From: Clostridiales bacterium | GTDB lineage: Bacteria; Bacillota; Clostridia; Lachnospirales; Anaerotignaceae | NCBI GenBank assembly: GCA_018364635.1 | Contig: JAGZLR010000006.1 | Location: 1-64,000 of the forward strand | Reading direction: 5' to 3' | Length of the DNA: 64,000 nucleotides | In this document: piece after piece, positions 25,280 through 32,836 of the stretch | How positions within the stretch are numbered: the first letter of the stretch is position 1 | Layout: the number at the start of each line of letters is the position of its first letter | The notes under the pieces: generated by a model | Database searches by the model: none | The model's input: only the letters and a program-made list of their open reading frames with translations | What the model was told of the DNA's origin: nothing | Program-made: the position numbers and the translations under genes

Positions 25280-25723
25280 ATGTATAGCGAAAAAGTATTA
25301 GATCATTTTTCACATCCAAGAAACGTAGGAGAAATGGAAACCCCAAGCGGTGTAGGCACAGTTGGGAATGCCAAATGTGGTGATATAATGAGAATGTATT
25401 TGGATATTGATGATCAAGGTGTTATTCAAGATGCAAAATTTAAAACATTTGGCTGTGGCGCAGCAGTAGCAACCAGCAGTATGGCAACAGAATTAGTGAA
25501 GGGAAAAACAGTTCAGGAGGCATTAAAGGTAACAAATAAAGCTGTGATGGAGGCGTTGGATGGATTACCACCAGTTAAAGTTCACTGTTCTCTTCTTGCG
25601 GAGGAGGCAATTCATGCAGCATTATGGGATTATGCGCAAAAGCATCATTTAAAGATAGAAGGATTGAAAAAACCTGTTAAAGATATCAATGAGCATGAAG
25701 AAGAGTTACAAGAAGAGTATTAA
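25280..25723 (+). CDS. iscU: Iron-sulfur scaffold protein IscU (NifU N-terminal type)
   Basis: A 147-residue scaffold on which Fe-S clusters are built. The three cluster cysteines are in place: G-N-A-K-C-G-D (about residue 34), F-G-C-G-A-A-V-A-T-S-S (about 59) and V-H-C-S-L-L-A-E-E-A-I (about 102). The aspartate after the first cysteine is the usual one in this family. The start follows AAGGAGG. A lysine- and glutamate-rich tail of about 20 residues extends past the normal fold. It is 37 bases after iscS, in one transcript. Confidence 0.95.
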   Translation: MYSEKVLDHFSHPRNVGEMETPSGVGTVGNAKCGDIMRMYLDIDDQGVIQDAKFKTFGCGAAVATSSMATELVKGKTVQEALKVTNKAVMEALDGLPPVKVHCSLLAEEAIHAALWDYAQKHHLKIEGLKKPVKDINEHEEELQEEY

Positions 25724-25819
25724 TTGAAAAAAAATCCAACACTGAGGAATTCTTTCAGTTTAAATAATTAGCCTCGAGACAAACTATTAATGCATTAATA
25801 AATGAAAAGAGGGATACTA

Positions 25820-26488
25820 ATGTTTAAACATGAAAAACAAATGTTCCATCCAGTGGAAGTAGAATGCCCAAACCCTCAGTATGCTGTTCTGATGCAGGAA
25901 CAACTAGGTGGTGGCAATGGTGAGTTGAAAGCAGCCATGCAATATATGGCACAAAGTTTTCGGATAAAAGATCCAGACATAAAAGATTTGTTTTTGGATA
26001 TTGCTGCCGAAGAGCTATCTCATATGGAAATGGTTGCACAGACAATTACACTTCTAAATGGTCATGATGTAAATGCACAAGCAGTCGGTGTTGGGGAAAT
26101 TCAAACACATGTGCAAATAGGTCTTGCGCCAGGTCTTGTAAATAGTTCAGGGTATTCCTGGACAGGAGATTATGTAACAGTTACAGGCGATCTTTGTGCT
26201 GATCTTTTATCCAATATTGCATCTGAACAAAGGGCGAAGGTGGTTTATGAATATCTTTATCGTCAGATTAAAGATAGAAAAGTAAGAGACACGATTGACT
26301 TTCTTTTAAATCGAGAAGAAGCACATAATGCGATGTTTAGAGAAGCTTTTAATAAAGTACAGGACACTGGTTCTAACAGAGACTATGGAACGACAAAAGC
26401 TGCAACAATGTATTTTAATTTATCAGAGCCCTCTCCCCAAAACACAGATTTAAATCATATAGGGGGTAGGGCACCATCGTTTAAATAA
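25820..26488 (+). CDS. Manganese catalase family protein
   Basis: A 222-residue di-manganese protein that should break down hydrogen peroxide. The ferritin-like ligands are visible: G-E-L-K-A-A-M-Q-Y (about 33-41), E-E-L-S-H-M-E (about 62-68), A-S-E-Q-R-A-K-V-V-Y-E (about 133-143) and R-E-E-A-H-N-A-M-F (about 164-172). It is shorter than Lactobacillus manganese catalase and resembles the clostridial and spore-coat (CotJC-like) forms. The start at 25820 lies six bases from AGAGGG. No clear promoter was found; it may share the iscS-iscU transcript, although a near-palindrome (ACTGAGGAATTCTTTCAGT, 25751-25769... region) lies between. Confidence 0.9.
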   Translation: MFKHEKQMFHPVEVECPNPQYAVLMQEQLGGGNGELKAAMQYMAQSFRIKDPDIKDLFLDIAAEELSHMEMVAQTITLLNGHDVNAQAVGVGEIQTHVQIGLAPGLVNSSGYSWTGDYVTVTGDLCADLLSNIASEQRAKVVYEYLYRQIKDRKVRDTIDFLLNREEAHNAMFREAFNKVQDTGSNRDYGTTKAATMYFNLSEPSPQNTDLNHIGGRAPSFK

Positions 26489-26496
26489 ATAAGAAG

Positions 26497-26531
26497 AAAA
26501 AGAGCTTTGCCTTTTTGGCGAAGCTCTTTTT
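26497..26531 (+). terminator. Terminator after the manganese catalase gene
   Basis: AAAAAGAGCTTTGCC pairs with GGCGAAGCTCTTTTT across a T5 loop. Confidence 0.9.
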
Positions 26532-26625
26532 AGGAGTATAGAATCGGCAAATTCTTAGTCTTTCCAGGAGTTTTGAGATATTGTACAAAACGCTTTTCGT
26601 ATTAGGAAGAAGAATAGAACTTATT

Positions 26626-26667
26626 TTTTTAATTATACGATTATACCTCTTGCGGTTTTTAATTATA
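26626..26667. repeat. 12-base direct repeat in the gap between two terminators
   Basis: TTTTTAATTATA occurs at 26626-26637 and 26656-26667, a 30-base period, within a 195-base gap that holds no gene. Function unknown; AT-rich chance is possible. Confidence 0.4.
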
Positions 26668-26726
26668 AAAGAGTTTTTATTTCTACTTTTTGAAATTATA
26701 TAATAGCTGAATAATATTTTTTTAAC

Positions 26727-26769
26727 AAAAAAGCAGTATTGTTGATATTTCCATCAACGACACTGCTTT
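26727..26769 (-). terminator. Terminator of the DapL-like aminotransferase gene
   Basis: A 17-bp stem (26730-26746 with 26753-26769, two mismatches) followed by a T run on the minus strand. Confidence 0.85.
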
Positions 26770-26781
26770 CTATTTATTTTA

Positions 26782-27945
26782 TTATTTAAATAAATTACTC
26801 TGATCTACAGCAGAAACTAGTTCCTCCATTTTGTCCTCGGGCAAAACTAAAGCAAATCGTACATAACGGTCTCCTAGGCTTCCAAAGGAGTTACCAGGTA
26901 CACAGATTAAACCTGTTTTATCCATCAAATCAAGAACGAAAGCTTCCGAAGAGGGATAACGATCAGGAATTGGTCCCCAGGCAAACATTGTGCCTTGACT
27001 GTTAGGGACATTCCAGCCAATATCCCTGAGTCCACCACACAATGTATTTCGCCGTTTTTCGTAGGTACTGCGGTGTAGAGCAATACTGTCCTGTGGCCCT
27101 GTCAATGCAGCGATTGCTGCATACTGGACTGGAAGAAAGATACCGTAATCAATTTGAGAACGAAGCGTTTTAAAAGCATGGATCATATCGGCATTACCCA
27201 CTACAAAGGAGATACGGCATCCAGTCATGTTATATGTTTTTGATAAGGAATTAAATTCAATCCCTACATCCTTTGCTCCTTCAAAGGATAAAAAGCTTTT
27301 GGCTGTCTTTCCATCGTAGACAAGTTCTGAATATGCGTTATCGTGAATAACTAGGACATGATGTTTTTTTGCCCATTGGATAAGGTCGCAATAAAATTGA
27401 TCTGGTGCTAAGGTACAGACAGGGTTTGCAGGGTAGGAGACTATAATCATTTTGGCTCTATCTGCCTGCTCATCCGGTATATCATGAAAGTCCAACACAT
27501 AGTTATTTTTTTCATATAATGGGTAGTATTCAATCTTTGCACCAGAAAGAGAAGGCCCTAGTTGAAATATTGGGTATCCAGGGTTAGGAGCTAACACAAT
27601 ATCACCAACATTACAGAAAGGAAAGGCTACATGGGCAAGACCTTCTTGGGAGCCATATACTGACATGATTTCATTTTTATCTAGAGAAACTTGATATCTT
27701 CTCAAATACCATTCTTGAACAGCTTCAATCAACTGCGGAAGGTTGTCTAAGGCATATTTATAGTTTTCAGGCTTTTTTGCAGCGTTAGCTAAGGCTTCCA
27801 TTACATGTTGATCAGGTTTGTAATCAGGTGTACCTACTGATAGGTTATAAACAGGGCGACCTGCCTCCAATAGCATTTTTCTTTTTTCATCTAATACATT
27901 AAAAATACAAGTTTGAAATTGATTCATTCTTTCGGATAATTGCAT
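26782..27945 (-). CDS. Class I/II PLP aminotransferase, DapL-like
   Basis: A 387-residue aminotransferase. The PLP lysine lies in F-N-S-L-S-K-T-Y-N-M-T-G (about residue 232). The surrounding phrases, including D-N-A-Y-S-E-L, N-P-G-Y-P-I-F and Q-Y-A-A-I-A-A-L, follow the pattern of LL-diaminopimelate aminotransferase and its close relatives. DapL makes LL-diaminopimelate for lysine and cell wall in one step, and murA lies directly upstream on the same strand, which fits but does not prove that role. An aspartate/alanine-type aminotransferase is the alternative. It has its own near-consensus promoter. Confidence 0.85.
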   Translation of the reverse strand: MQLSERMNQFQTCIFNVLDEKRKMLLEAGRPVYNLSVGTPDYKPDQHVMEALANAAKKPENYKYALDNLPQLIEAVQEWYLRRYQVSLDKNEIMSVYGSQEGLAHVAFPFCNVGDIVLAPNPGYPIFQLGPSLSGAKIEYYPLYEKNNYVLDFHDIPDEQADRAKMIIVSYPANPVCTLAPDQFYCDLIQWAKKHHVLVIHDNAYSELVYDGKTAKSFLSFEGAKDVGIEFNSLSKTYNMTGCRISFVVGNADMIHAFKTLRSQIDYGIFLPVQYAAIAALTGPQDSIALHRSTYEKRRNTLCGGLRDIGWNVPNSQGTMFAWGPIPDRYPSSEAFVLDLMDKTGLICVPGNSFGSLGDRYVRFALVLPEDKMEELVSAVDQSNLFK

Positions 27946-28001
27946 TTTAGAATTCCCCCTTGAAGCTTAAATAACACTAGGCAGTTGTTAAAAATAGTTA
28001 T

Positions 28002-28030
28002 ATTATAGTGGACAACAAGTTTAAAGTCAA
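28002..28030 (-). promoter_or_regulatory. Sigma-A promoter of the aminotransferase gene
   Basis: Minus strand TTGACT (28025-28030), 17-base spacer, TATAAT (28002-28007). Confidence 0.85.
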
Positions 28031-28127
28031 TGATGTTGAATATATCAGGAGAATGAATCTAAAAGAATATTGTCAGGTACAATGCCGGTGAAAAAATAAA
28101 AGATAGATTTTTTAGACGAAGAGAAGT

Positions 28128-29405
28128 TCATAAATTAAATTGGTTATCGTCGTTTACTCGCTTAATCAGTGCGCCTAGACGCTTTAATTTTTCTTCGATT
28201 CGACTATAACCCCGTTCTATATGATAGATATCACTGATTTCTGTTTGGCCTTCTGCCTTTAGCGCAGATAGAATAAGAGCAGCACCTGCTCTAAGATCTG
28301 TTGCCTTGACTTGCGTACCAGTAAGTTTAGGAACCCCTTCAATGATGGCGCTGCGGCTTTCAACGCGAATATGTGCGCCCATGCGGTTTAATTCAGAGGC
28401 ATGTAAAAATCTGTTTTCAAATATTGTTTCTGTAATGACGCTTGTTCCATCAGCTACAGCCATTAAACTCATAAGAGGCGCCTGGATATCTGTAGGGATT
28501 CCAGGATAAGGAAGAGTTTTGAGATTGATTGGAAGAATTGGACCTTTTTGATAGACGTGAATTCCATTTTTAATATCTTCAGTCATGGTGTTAGCTTCAC
28601 TAAGTTTTGCTCGAATTGGTTTAATATGGTCAGGGTCCACATTTTTTAAATAAATATCTCCACCTGTCAAAGCGGCTGCTGCCATGAATGTACCAGCTTC
28701 AATTCTGTCAGGAATGACTTTATGATGAGTGCCGTAGAGTTTTTTTACACCGGTAATATACAAAGTATCGGTACCAGCCCCATTGATCTTCCCTCCCATT
28801 TCATTGATAAAATTAGCTAGATCCACGATTTCAGGCTCTGCAGCGGCGTTTTCTATGGTTGTTTGTCCCTCTGCAAGGCTTGCTGCCATTAAAATATTTT
28901 CAGTTGCTCCTACGCTGGGAAAGTCCAAGTAAATGCGGCATCCCACTAACTTTTTGCAGCTAGCCTGAATTGCTCCGTGTTCTTGGACAATCGTAGCGCC
29001 TAACTGTTGAAATCCTTTTAGATGAAGGTCTACCGGTCTGGAACCGATTTGGCAGCCACCAGGAAGAGGGATAGAAAATCGTCCGGTTCTTGCTAATAAC
29101 GGACCAGCTGCCAAAAAACTTGCTCTCATGGAATTAGCTAATGCGTAATCTTCTTCTGGACGAAAAACAGTTTTTGCCTGAATTTCTATTTCTTCGTTTT
29201 GAATATCAAAACTAGAAAAAACTCCCATCGATTTTAGTATTTCCAGCATGTGAAACACATCGCTTAACGGAGGAGCGCAGGAAATTGTGCATTTCTCATC
29301 AGTCAAAAGACAGGCGGCTAAAATAGGAAGAACTGAATTTTTAGAACCGCTGATGGAGATAGTCCCTTTCAGTGGCGGACTTTTTTTGATAATAAATTTT
29401 GACAT
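28128..29405 (-). CDS. murA: UDP-N-acetylglucosamine 1-carboxyvinyltransferase (MurA)
   Basis: Catalyses the first committed step of peptidoglycan synthesis, moving enolpyruvate from PEP to UDP-GlcNAc in the cytosol. Of 425 residues, the opening S-G-S-K-N-S-V-L-P, the active-site loop P-G-G-C-Q-I-G-S-R-P-V-D-L-H with Cys118, and the end L-R-A-G-A-A-L-I are all present. The cysteine is kept, so fosfomycin should be able to bind. Firmicutes often carry two MurA copies; which one this is cannot be told here. The start follows AAAAAGGTG. No terminator is visible at its 3' end. Confidence 0.96.
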   Translation of the reverse strand: MSKFIIKKSPPLKGTISISGSKNSVLPILAACLLTDEKCTISCAPPLSDVFHMLEILKSMGVFSSFDIQNEEIEIQAKTVFRPEEDYALANSMRASFLAAGPLLARTGRFSIPLPGGCQIGSRPVDLHLKGFQQLGATIVQEHGAIQASCKKLVGCRIYLDFPSVGATENILMAASLAEGQTTIENAAAEPEIVDLANFINEMGGKINGAGTDTLYITGVKKLYGTHHKVIPDRIEAGTFMAAAALTGGDIYLKNVDPDHIKPIRAKLSEANTMTEDIKNGIHVYQKGPILPINLKTLPYPGIPTDIQAPLMSLMAVADGTSVITETIFENRFLHASELNRMGAHIRVESRSAIIEGVPKLTGTQVKATDLRAGAALILSALKAEGQTEISDIYHIERGYSRIEEKLKRLGALIKRVNDDNQFNL

Positions 29406-29490
29406 GTTTATTCACCTTTTTTCAATCACATTTTTATTTTTATTATGTCCGTGAAATGAAAAAGAAAATCAGTGTTATTTTTGTAAAATA

Positions 29491-29523
29491 AAAAAACAGC
29501 CTTTCTTTGCGAAAAGCTGTTTA
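29491..29523 (-). terminator. Terminator of pepF
   Basis: On the minus strand AAACAGC-TTTTC pairs with GAAAG-GCTGTTT, followed by T7. Confidence 0.8.
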
Positions 29524-29538
29524 AAATTTAAGAAATTT

Positions 29539-31308
29539 TTATAAATTACAAAATTCTTGAATTTCATTTTTGAGAATATCAATGGATTCTTTCCAGAAGG
29601 ATTTTGTATGAAGATTAATTCCGGCAAGTTTAGCTACATCGGAAAGATTATGGTTTCCTGTAGCAGATAGGATTGTATCATATAAGGAAGGGAAGGAAGC
29701 GCTATCTTTTAAATATAATGCATAGAGCCCTTTAGCAAATAAAAGTCCAAAGGCGTAAGGGAAATTATAGTAATTAAAATCAGCATCATAGTAATGAGAT
29801 TTACATATCCACATATAAGGATGCATATAGGTTTTAGACAGCCCTTTTCCATAGGTCTGTTTTTGGGCATTGAGCATAAGGTCGTTTAACTGACGCACAG
29901 AAAGAGGACCATTTTTTCTTTCTTCAAAAACTGCGTTTTCAAACAGAAATCGGCTGAATATATCGACAATTACTTGTGCATGGTCGGAAAGGTCGTTTTC
30001 CAATAGCATCAATTTTTCTGAACCAGTAGCTTTTTTTAACACTGCATTTTTTACAATTGTTTCGCAAAATGTGGAGGCGGTCTCGGCGATAGGCATTGGA
30101 TAATCACTGTTTAGAGCACTCTGACTGTCAAGACAGGCACCATGATAGCCGTGGCCCAATTCATGAGCCAATGTAATGACATCGCTGAAACTTCCAGTAA
30201 AGTTTGTTAGAATCCGGCTTTCTTTAATGCTGTGAAGATTACAGCAGAAAGCTCCGCCTTGTTTGCCAATACGAGGATAAGCATCAATCCAATGATGGTC
30301 AAAAGCATAAGCTGCGTATTCTCCTAAAGAATGAGAAAATGAGGAGAAGTTTTCAACGATGAAATTTTTGGCCTCTTGATAGGTAAATGTCATATCATTT
30401 TTTCCAATAGGTGCAAATAGATCATAGAATGGAAGCCCTTGGGTATGACCAAGTATTTTAGCTTTCTTGAGGAAATAAGCCTCAAATGCAGGAAGAACTT
30501 CCTTCATACATTCTAGCATGATGGTTAACATCTCTTGGTCCATTCTTGAATGATCTAATGTCATTTGTAGAGGAGACGAATAATGACGCATGTCGCATTC
30601 CGAAAGAACTTCACCTTTGATGGCGTTCAGGCATGCAGCTGAGGAAAGCGCGATTTTTTCTAAGCCTTGGATCTCCGCGATATAAGCTGTCTTCCGTACA
30701 TGGCTGTCGCTGTCATATGCTAAGTTTCGGATGGCAGGAAGGGGAAGAACTTCTTCCTTTTCATGAATTTTTATAGGGATGTTTAATGTTGAAGTTAGTT
30801 GATCGTGAAGTTTGCTCCAAGCAGAGGAGCCTGTCGTTTTCATATTGGCCAATAGAAGCTCTTCTTTTTCTGAAAGGGAATGACTATATTGCATAGCAAG
30901 TTCAGACAGATAGAATTGATGTTCAGCACAGACACAAGAGTTTAAAAAAAGTTCTTTTTGGTCGGGAAGGGTCGCAAACCAACGCTGGAATATTGTTTCG
31001 GGTAAAGCCAATTTTGCCAAAAGAGCGTCTATTAAATCACAATACTTCATTGCGGATTCATCCTCTGCATTTTGGCTGAGAGTAAGTTCTGCAAAGTTTC
31101 GCAGACGATCTGATAGCGTTGAAAGCTCGTTTAACAGATTTAGGTAGGTTTCTACAATTGTTACTGGTGAATCTTGGGTAAGGTTTTCAGGTTCCACCCA
31201 GCGTATCAGTTCATCGATTTTTGTTTTTAATTTTTCCATATCCCCAGTAAACGCTGTACTGTTGAAAGATGAGTAAAGAGGGGTTAAGGTCCATAGTTCT
31301 TTTTCCAT
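29539..31308 (-). CDS. pepF: M3-family oligoendopeptidase (PepF-like)
   Basis: A 589-residue cytosolic zinc peptidase that trims short peptides. The active site H-E-L-G-H-G-Y-H-G has His382, Glu383 and His386; the third ligand lies downstream in I-A-E-T-A-S-T-F-C-E. No signal peptide is present. Length and the C-terminal N-Y-Y-N-F-P-Y-A-F-G block are normal for the PepF/thimet subfamily. The start follows AAGGAGTGA. It is divergent from metY, and the two promoters overlap at their -10 boxes. Confidence 0.95.
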   Translation of the reverse strand: MEKELWTLTPLYSSFNSTAFTGDMEKLKTKIDELIRWVEPENLTQDSPVTIVETYLNLLNELSTLSDRLRNFAELTLSQNAEDESAMKYCDLIDALLAKLALPETIFQRWFATLPDQKELFLNSCVCAEHQFYLSELAMQYSHSLSEKEELLLANMKTTGSSAWSKLHDQLTSTLNIPIKIHEKEEVLPLPAIRNLAYDSDSHVRKTAYIAEIQGLEKIALSSAACLNAIKGEVLSECDMRHYSSPLQMTLDHSRMDQEMLTIMLECMKEVLPAFEAYFLKKAKILGHTQGLPFYDLFAPIGKNDMTFTYQEAKNFIVENFSSFSHSLGEYAAYAFDHHWIDAYPRIGKQGGAFCCNLHSIKESRILTNFTGSFSDVITLAHELGHGYHGACLDSQSALNSDYPMPIAETASTFCETIVKNAVLKKATGSEKLMLLENDLSDHAQVIVDIFSRFLFENAVFEERKNGPLSVRQLNDLMLNAQKQTYGKGLSKTYMHPYMWICKSHYYDADFNYYNFPYAFGLLFAKGLYALYLKDSASFPSLYDTILSATGNHNLSDVAKLAGINLHTKSFWKESIDILKNEIQEFCNL

Positions 31309-31387
31309 TAAAAATCACTCCTTAGCGTCAATTTGCGGTGAATTTCCTCTGTCATAGAATTAGCAGTAGAAATCTATTTGAAAATAA

Positions 31388-31416
31388 AGTATAATAAAAC
31401 CAATGAAAAAAAACAA
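31388..31416 (-). promoter_or_regulatory. pepF promoter, overlapping a plus-strand -10 box for metY
   Basis: Minus strand TTGTTT (31411-31416), 17-base spacer, TATACT (31388-31393). On the plus strand TATAAT lies at 31390-31395, so both genes share almost the same -10 DNA. The metY -35 position (TAGAAA) is weak. Confidence 0.7.
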
Positions 31417-31442
31417 GTAAATTAATACTGGAGGGACAGAGA

Positions 31443-32729
31443 ATGACGGATAAAAACTGGGATATAGAGACTATAGCGATTCAGGGAGGGTATTGGCCTG
31501 GAAATGCTGAACCTAGAGTAGCGCCTTTGGTGCAGAGTACAACTTATCGATATGACACCTGTGAGGAATTAGCAAAAGTATTTGATTTAGAAGAAAATTC
31601 TTTTATGTATACAAGGCTAGCAAATCCGACCAATGATGTTTTTGAGAAGAAAATGGCTCAGATGGAAGGCGGAGTAGGAGCAATTGCAACAAGTTCTGGA
31701 ATGGCGGCTGTAACAATTGCTATGTTTAATATTTTAAAGAAGGGAGACCATATTCTTTCCTCTAGTACAGTATATGGGGGGACATTTACTCTATTTCAAA
31801 CAACATTTAAAGATTTGGGAATCGAAGTGACGATGTTTGATCCAGATATTACAGAGGAAGAAATTCTTTCTTTAGCGAAACCAAATACAAAAGCAATTTA
31901 CGGAGAGACGATTGGTAATCCTCTTGCAAATGTGTTGGATTTTGAGAAATTTGCCAATGTAGCAAAAAAGCTGGATATTCCATTTATTGTTGACAATACA
32001 TTTGCAACACCATATCTTTGTAGACCCCTGCAGCTTGGCGCGAACATTGTCATTCATTCCAGCAGCAAATATTTAGATGGTCATGCTGTCTGCCTTGGAG
32101 GTGTTATTGTAGACGGAGGCAACTTTAATTGGGAAAATGGGAAGTTCCCATGCCTGACAGAACCAGATGAGAGCTATCATGGGCTTAGTTATACAAAATC
32201 TTTTGGAGCTGCTGCTTTTATTACAAAGGCAAGGGCAAATGTAATGAGAAACATAGGAGCCACGCCAAGTCCTTTTAACTCCTTTTTAACAAACTTAGGA
32301 ACAGAGACACTTCATATCAGAATGCAGCGCCACTGTGAAAATGCGCAGAAAATGGCAGAGTTTCTTGCTAATCACGAAATGGTTTCTTGGGTAAAGTATC
32401 CTGGGTTAAAGGGCGACAAATATTATGATCTAGCGAAAAAGTACCTGACCAAAGGATGTAGTGGAGTGATGACCTTTGGTGTCAAAGGAGGACGGGAAGC
32501 TGGAAGAAAATTTATCAATGCATTAAAGATGGTTGCATTGGTTACACATGTATCGGACGTGAGAAGCTGTGTTTTGCAGCCTGCAAGTACAACGCACAGA
32601 CAATTGTCAGATGAAGAACTGATCTCCTGCGGTGTTTCACCAGATATGATCCGTTTTTCTGTAGGAATAGAAAATGTAAATGATATTATAGCGGATTTTG
32701 AGCAAGCGTTTCAAAAGTGTAGCATGTGA
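31443..32729 (+). CDS. metY: O-acetylhomoserine aminocarboxypropyltransferase (MetY-type sulfhydrylase)
   Basis: A 428-residue PLP enzyme of the Cys/Met metabolism family that makes homocysteine from O-acetylhomoserine and sulfide. The start region P-L-V-Q-S-T-T-Y and Y-T-R-L-A-N-P-T-N, the cofactor block A-T-S-S-G-M-A-A-V, the PLP lysine in H-S-S-S-K-Y-L-D-G-H (about 209) and the end block S-C-V-L-Q-P-A-S-T-T-H-R-Q identify it. The internal insertion is typical of MetY rather than MetB or MetC. No S-box or T-box is seen in the short leader. The ATG follows TGGAGGGAC. Confidence 0.94.
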   Translation: MTDKNWDIETIAIQGGYWPGNAEPRVAPLVQSTTYRYDTCEELAKVFDLEENSFMYTRLANPTNDVFEKKMAQMEGGVGAIATSSGMAAVTIAMFNILKKGDHILSSSTVYGGTFTLFQTTFKDLGIEVTMFDPDITEEEILSLAKPNTKAIYGETIGNPLANVLDFEKFANVAKKLDIPFIVDNTFATPYLCRPLQLGANIVIHSSSKYLDGHAVCLGGVIVDGGNFNWENGKFPCLTEPDESYHGLSYTKSFGAAAFITKARANVMRNIGATPSPFNSFLTNLGTETLHIRMQRHCENAQKMAEFLANHEMVSWVKYPGLKGDKYYDLAKKYLTKGCSGVMTFGVKGGREAGRKFINALKMVALVTHVSDVRSCVLQPASTTHRQLSDEELISCGVSPDMIRFSVGIENVNDIIADFEQAFQKCSM

Positions 32730-32782
32730 TGATAGCAGTATGCTTTAATGGAATTTATCTTTATTGGGGGAAAGATTGAAAC

Positions 32783-32836
32783 GCCAAAGCGGTTTCGTGA
32801 TGGCGAGAGGAGGGAAGCTGCTTTGGCAGCGATGGA
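32783..32836 (+). promoter_or_regulatory. Folded ribosome-binding region of glgB
   Basis: The only strong site, GGAGGG (32809-32814), is 22 bases from the ATG. Between them GCTGC (32817-32821) and GCAGC (32826-32830) form a hairpin with loop TTTG. Folded, the effective spacing becomes 8 bases. An upstream segment GCCAAAGC (32783-32790) can pair perfectly with GCTTTGGC (32820-32827) instead, which would break the hairpin. This is seen directly; regulation by it is inference. Confidence 0.6.

Noticed and set aside
31309..31442. S-box (SAM) or T-box riboswitch before metY
   Set aside because: The gap to the divergent gene is only 134 bases and contains no T-box motif, SAM core or terminator.
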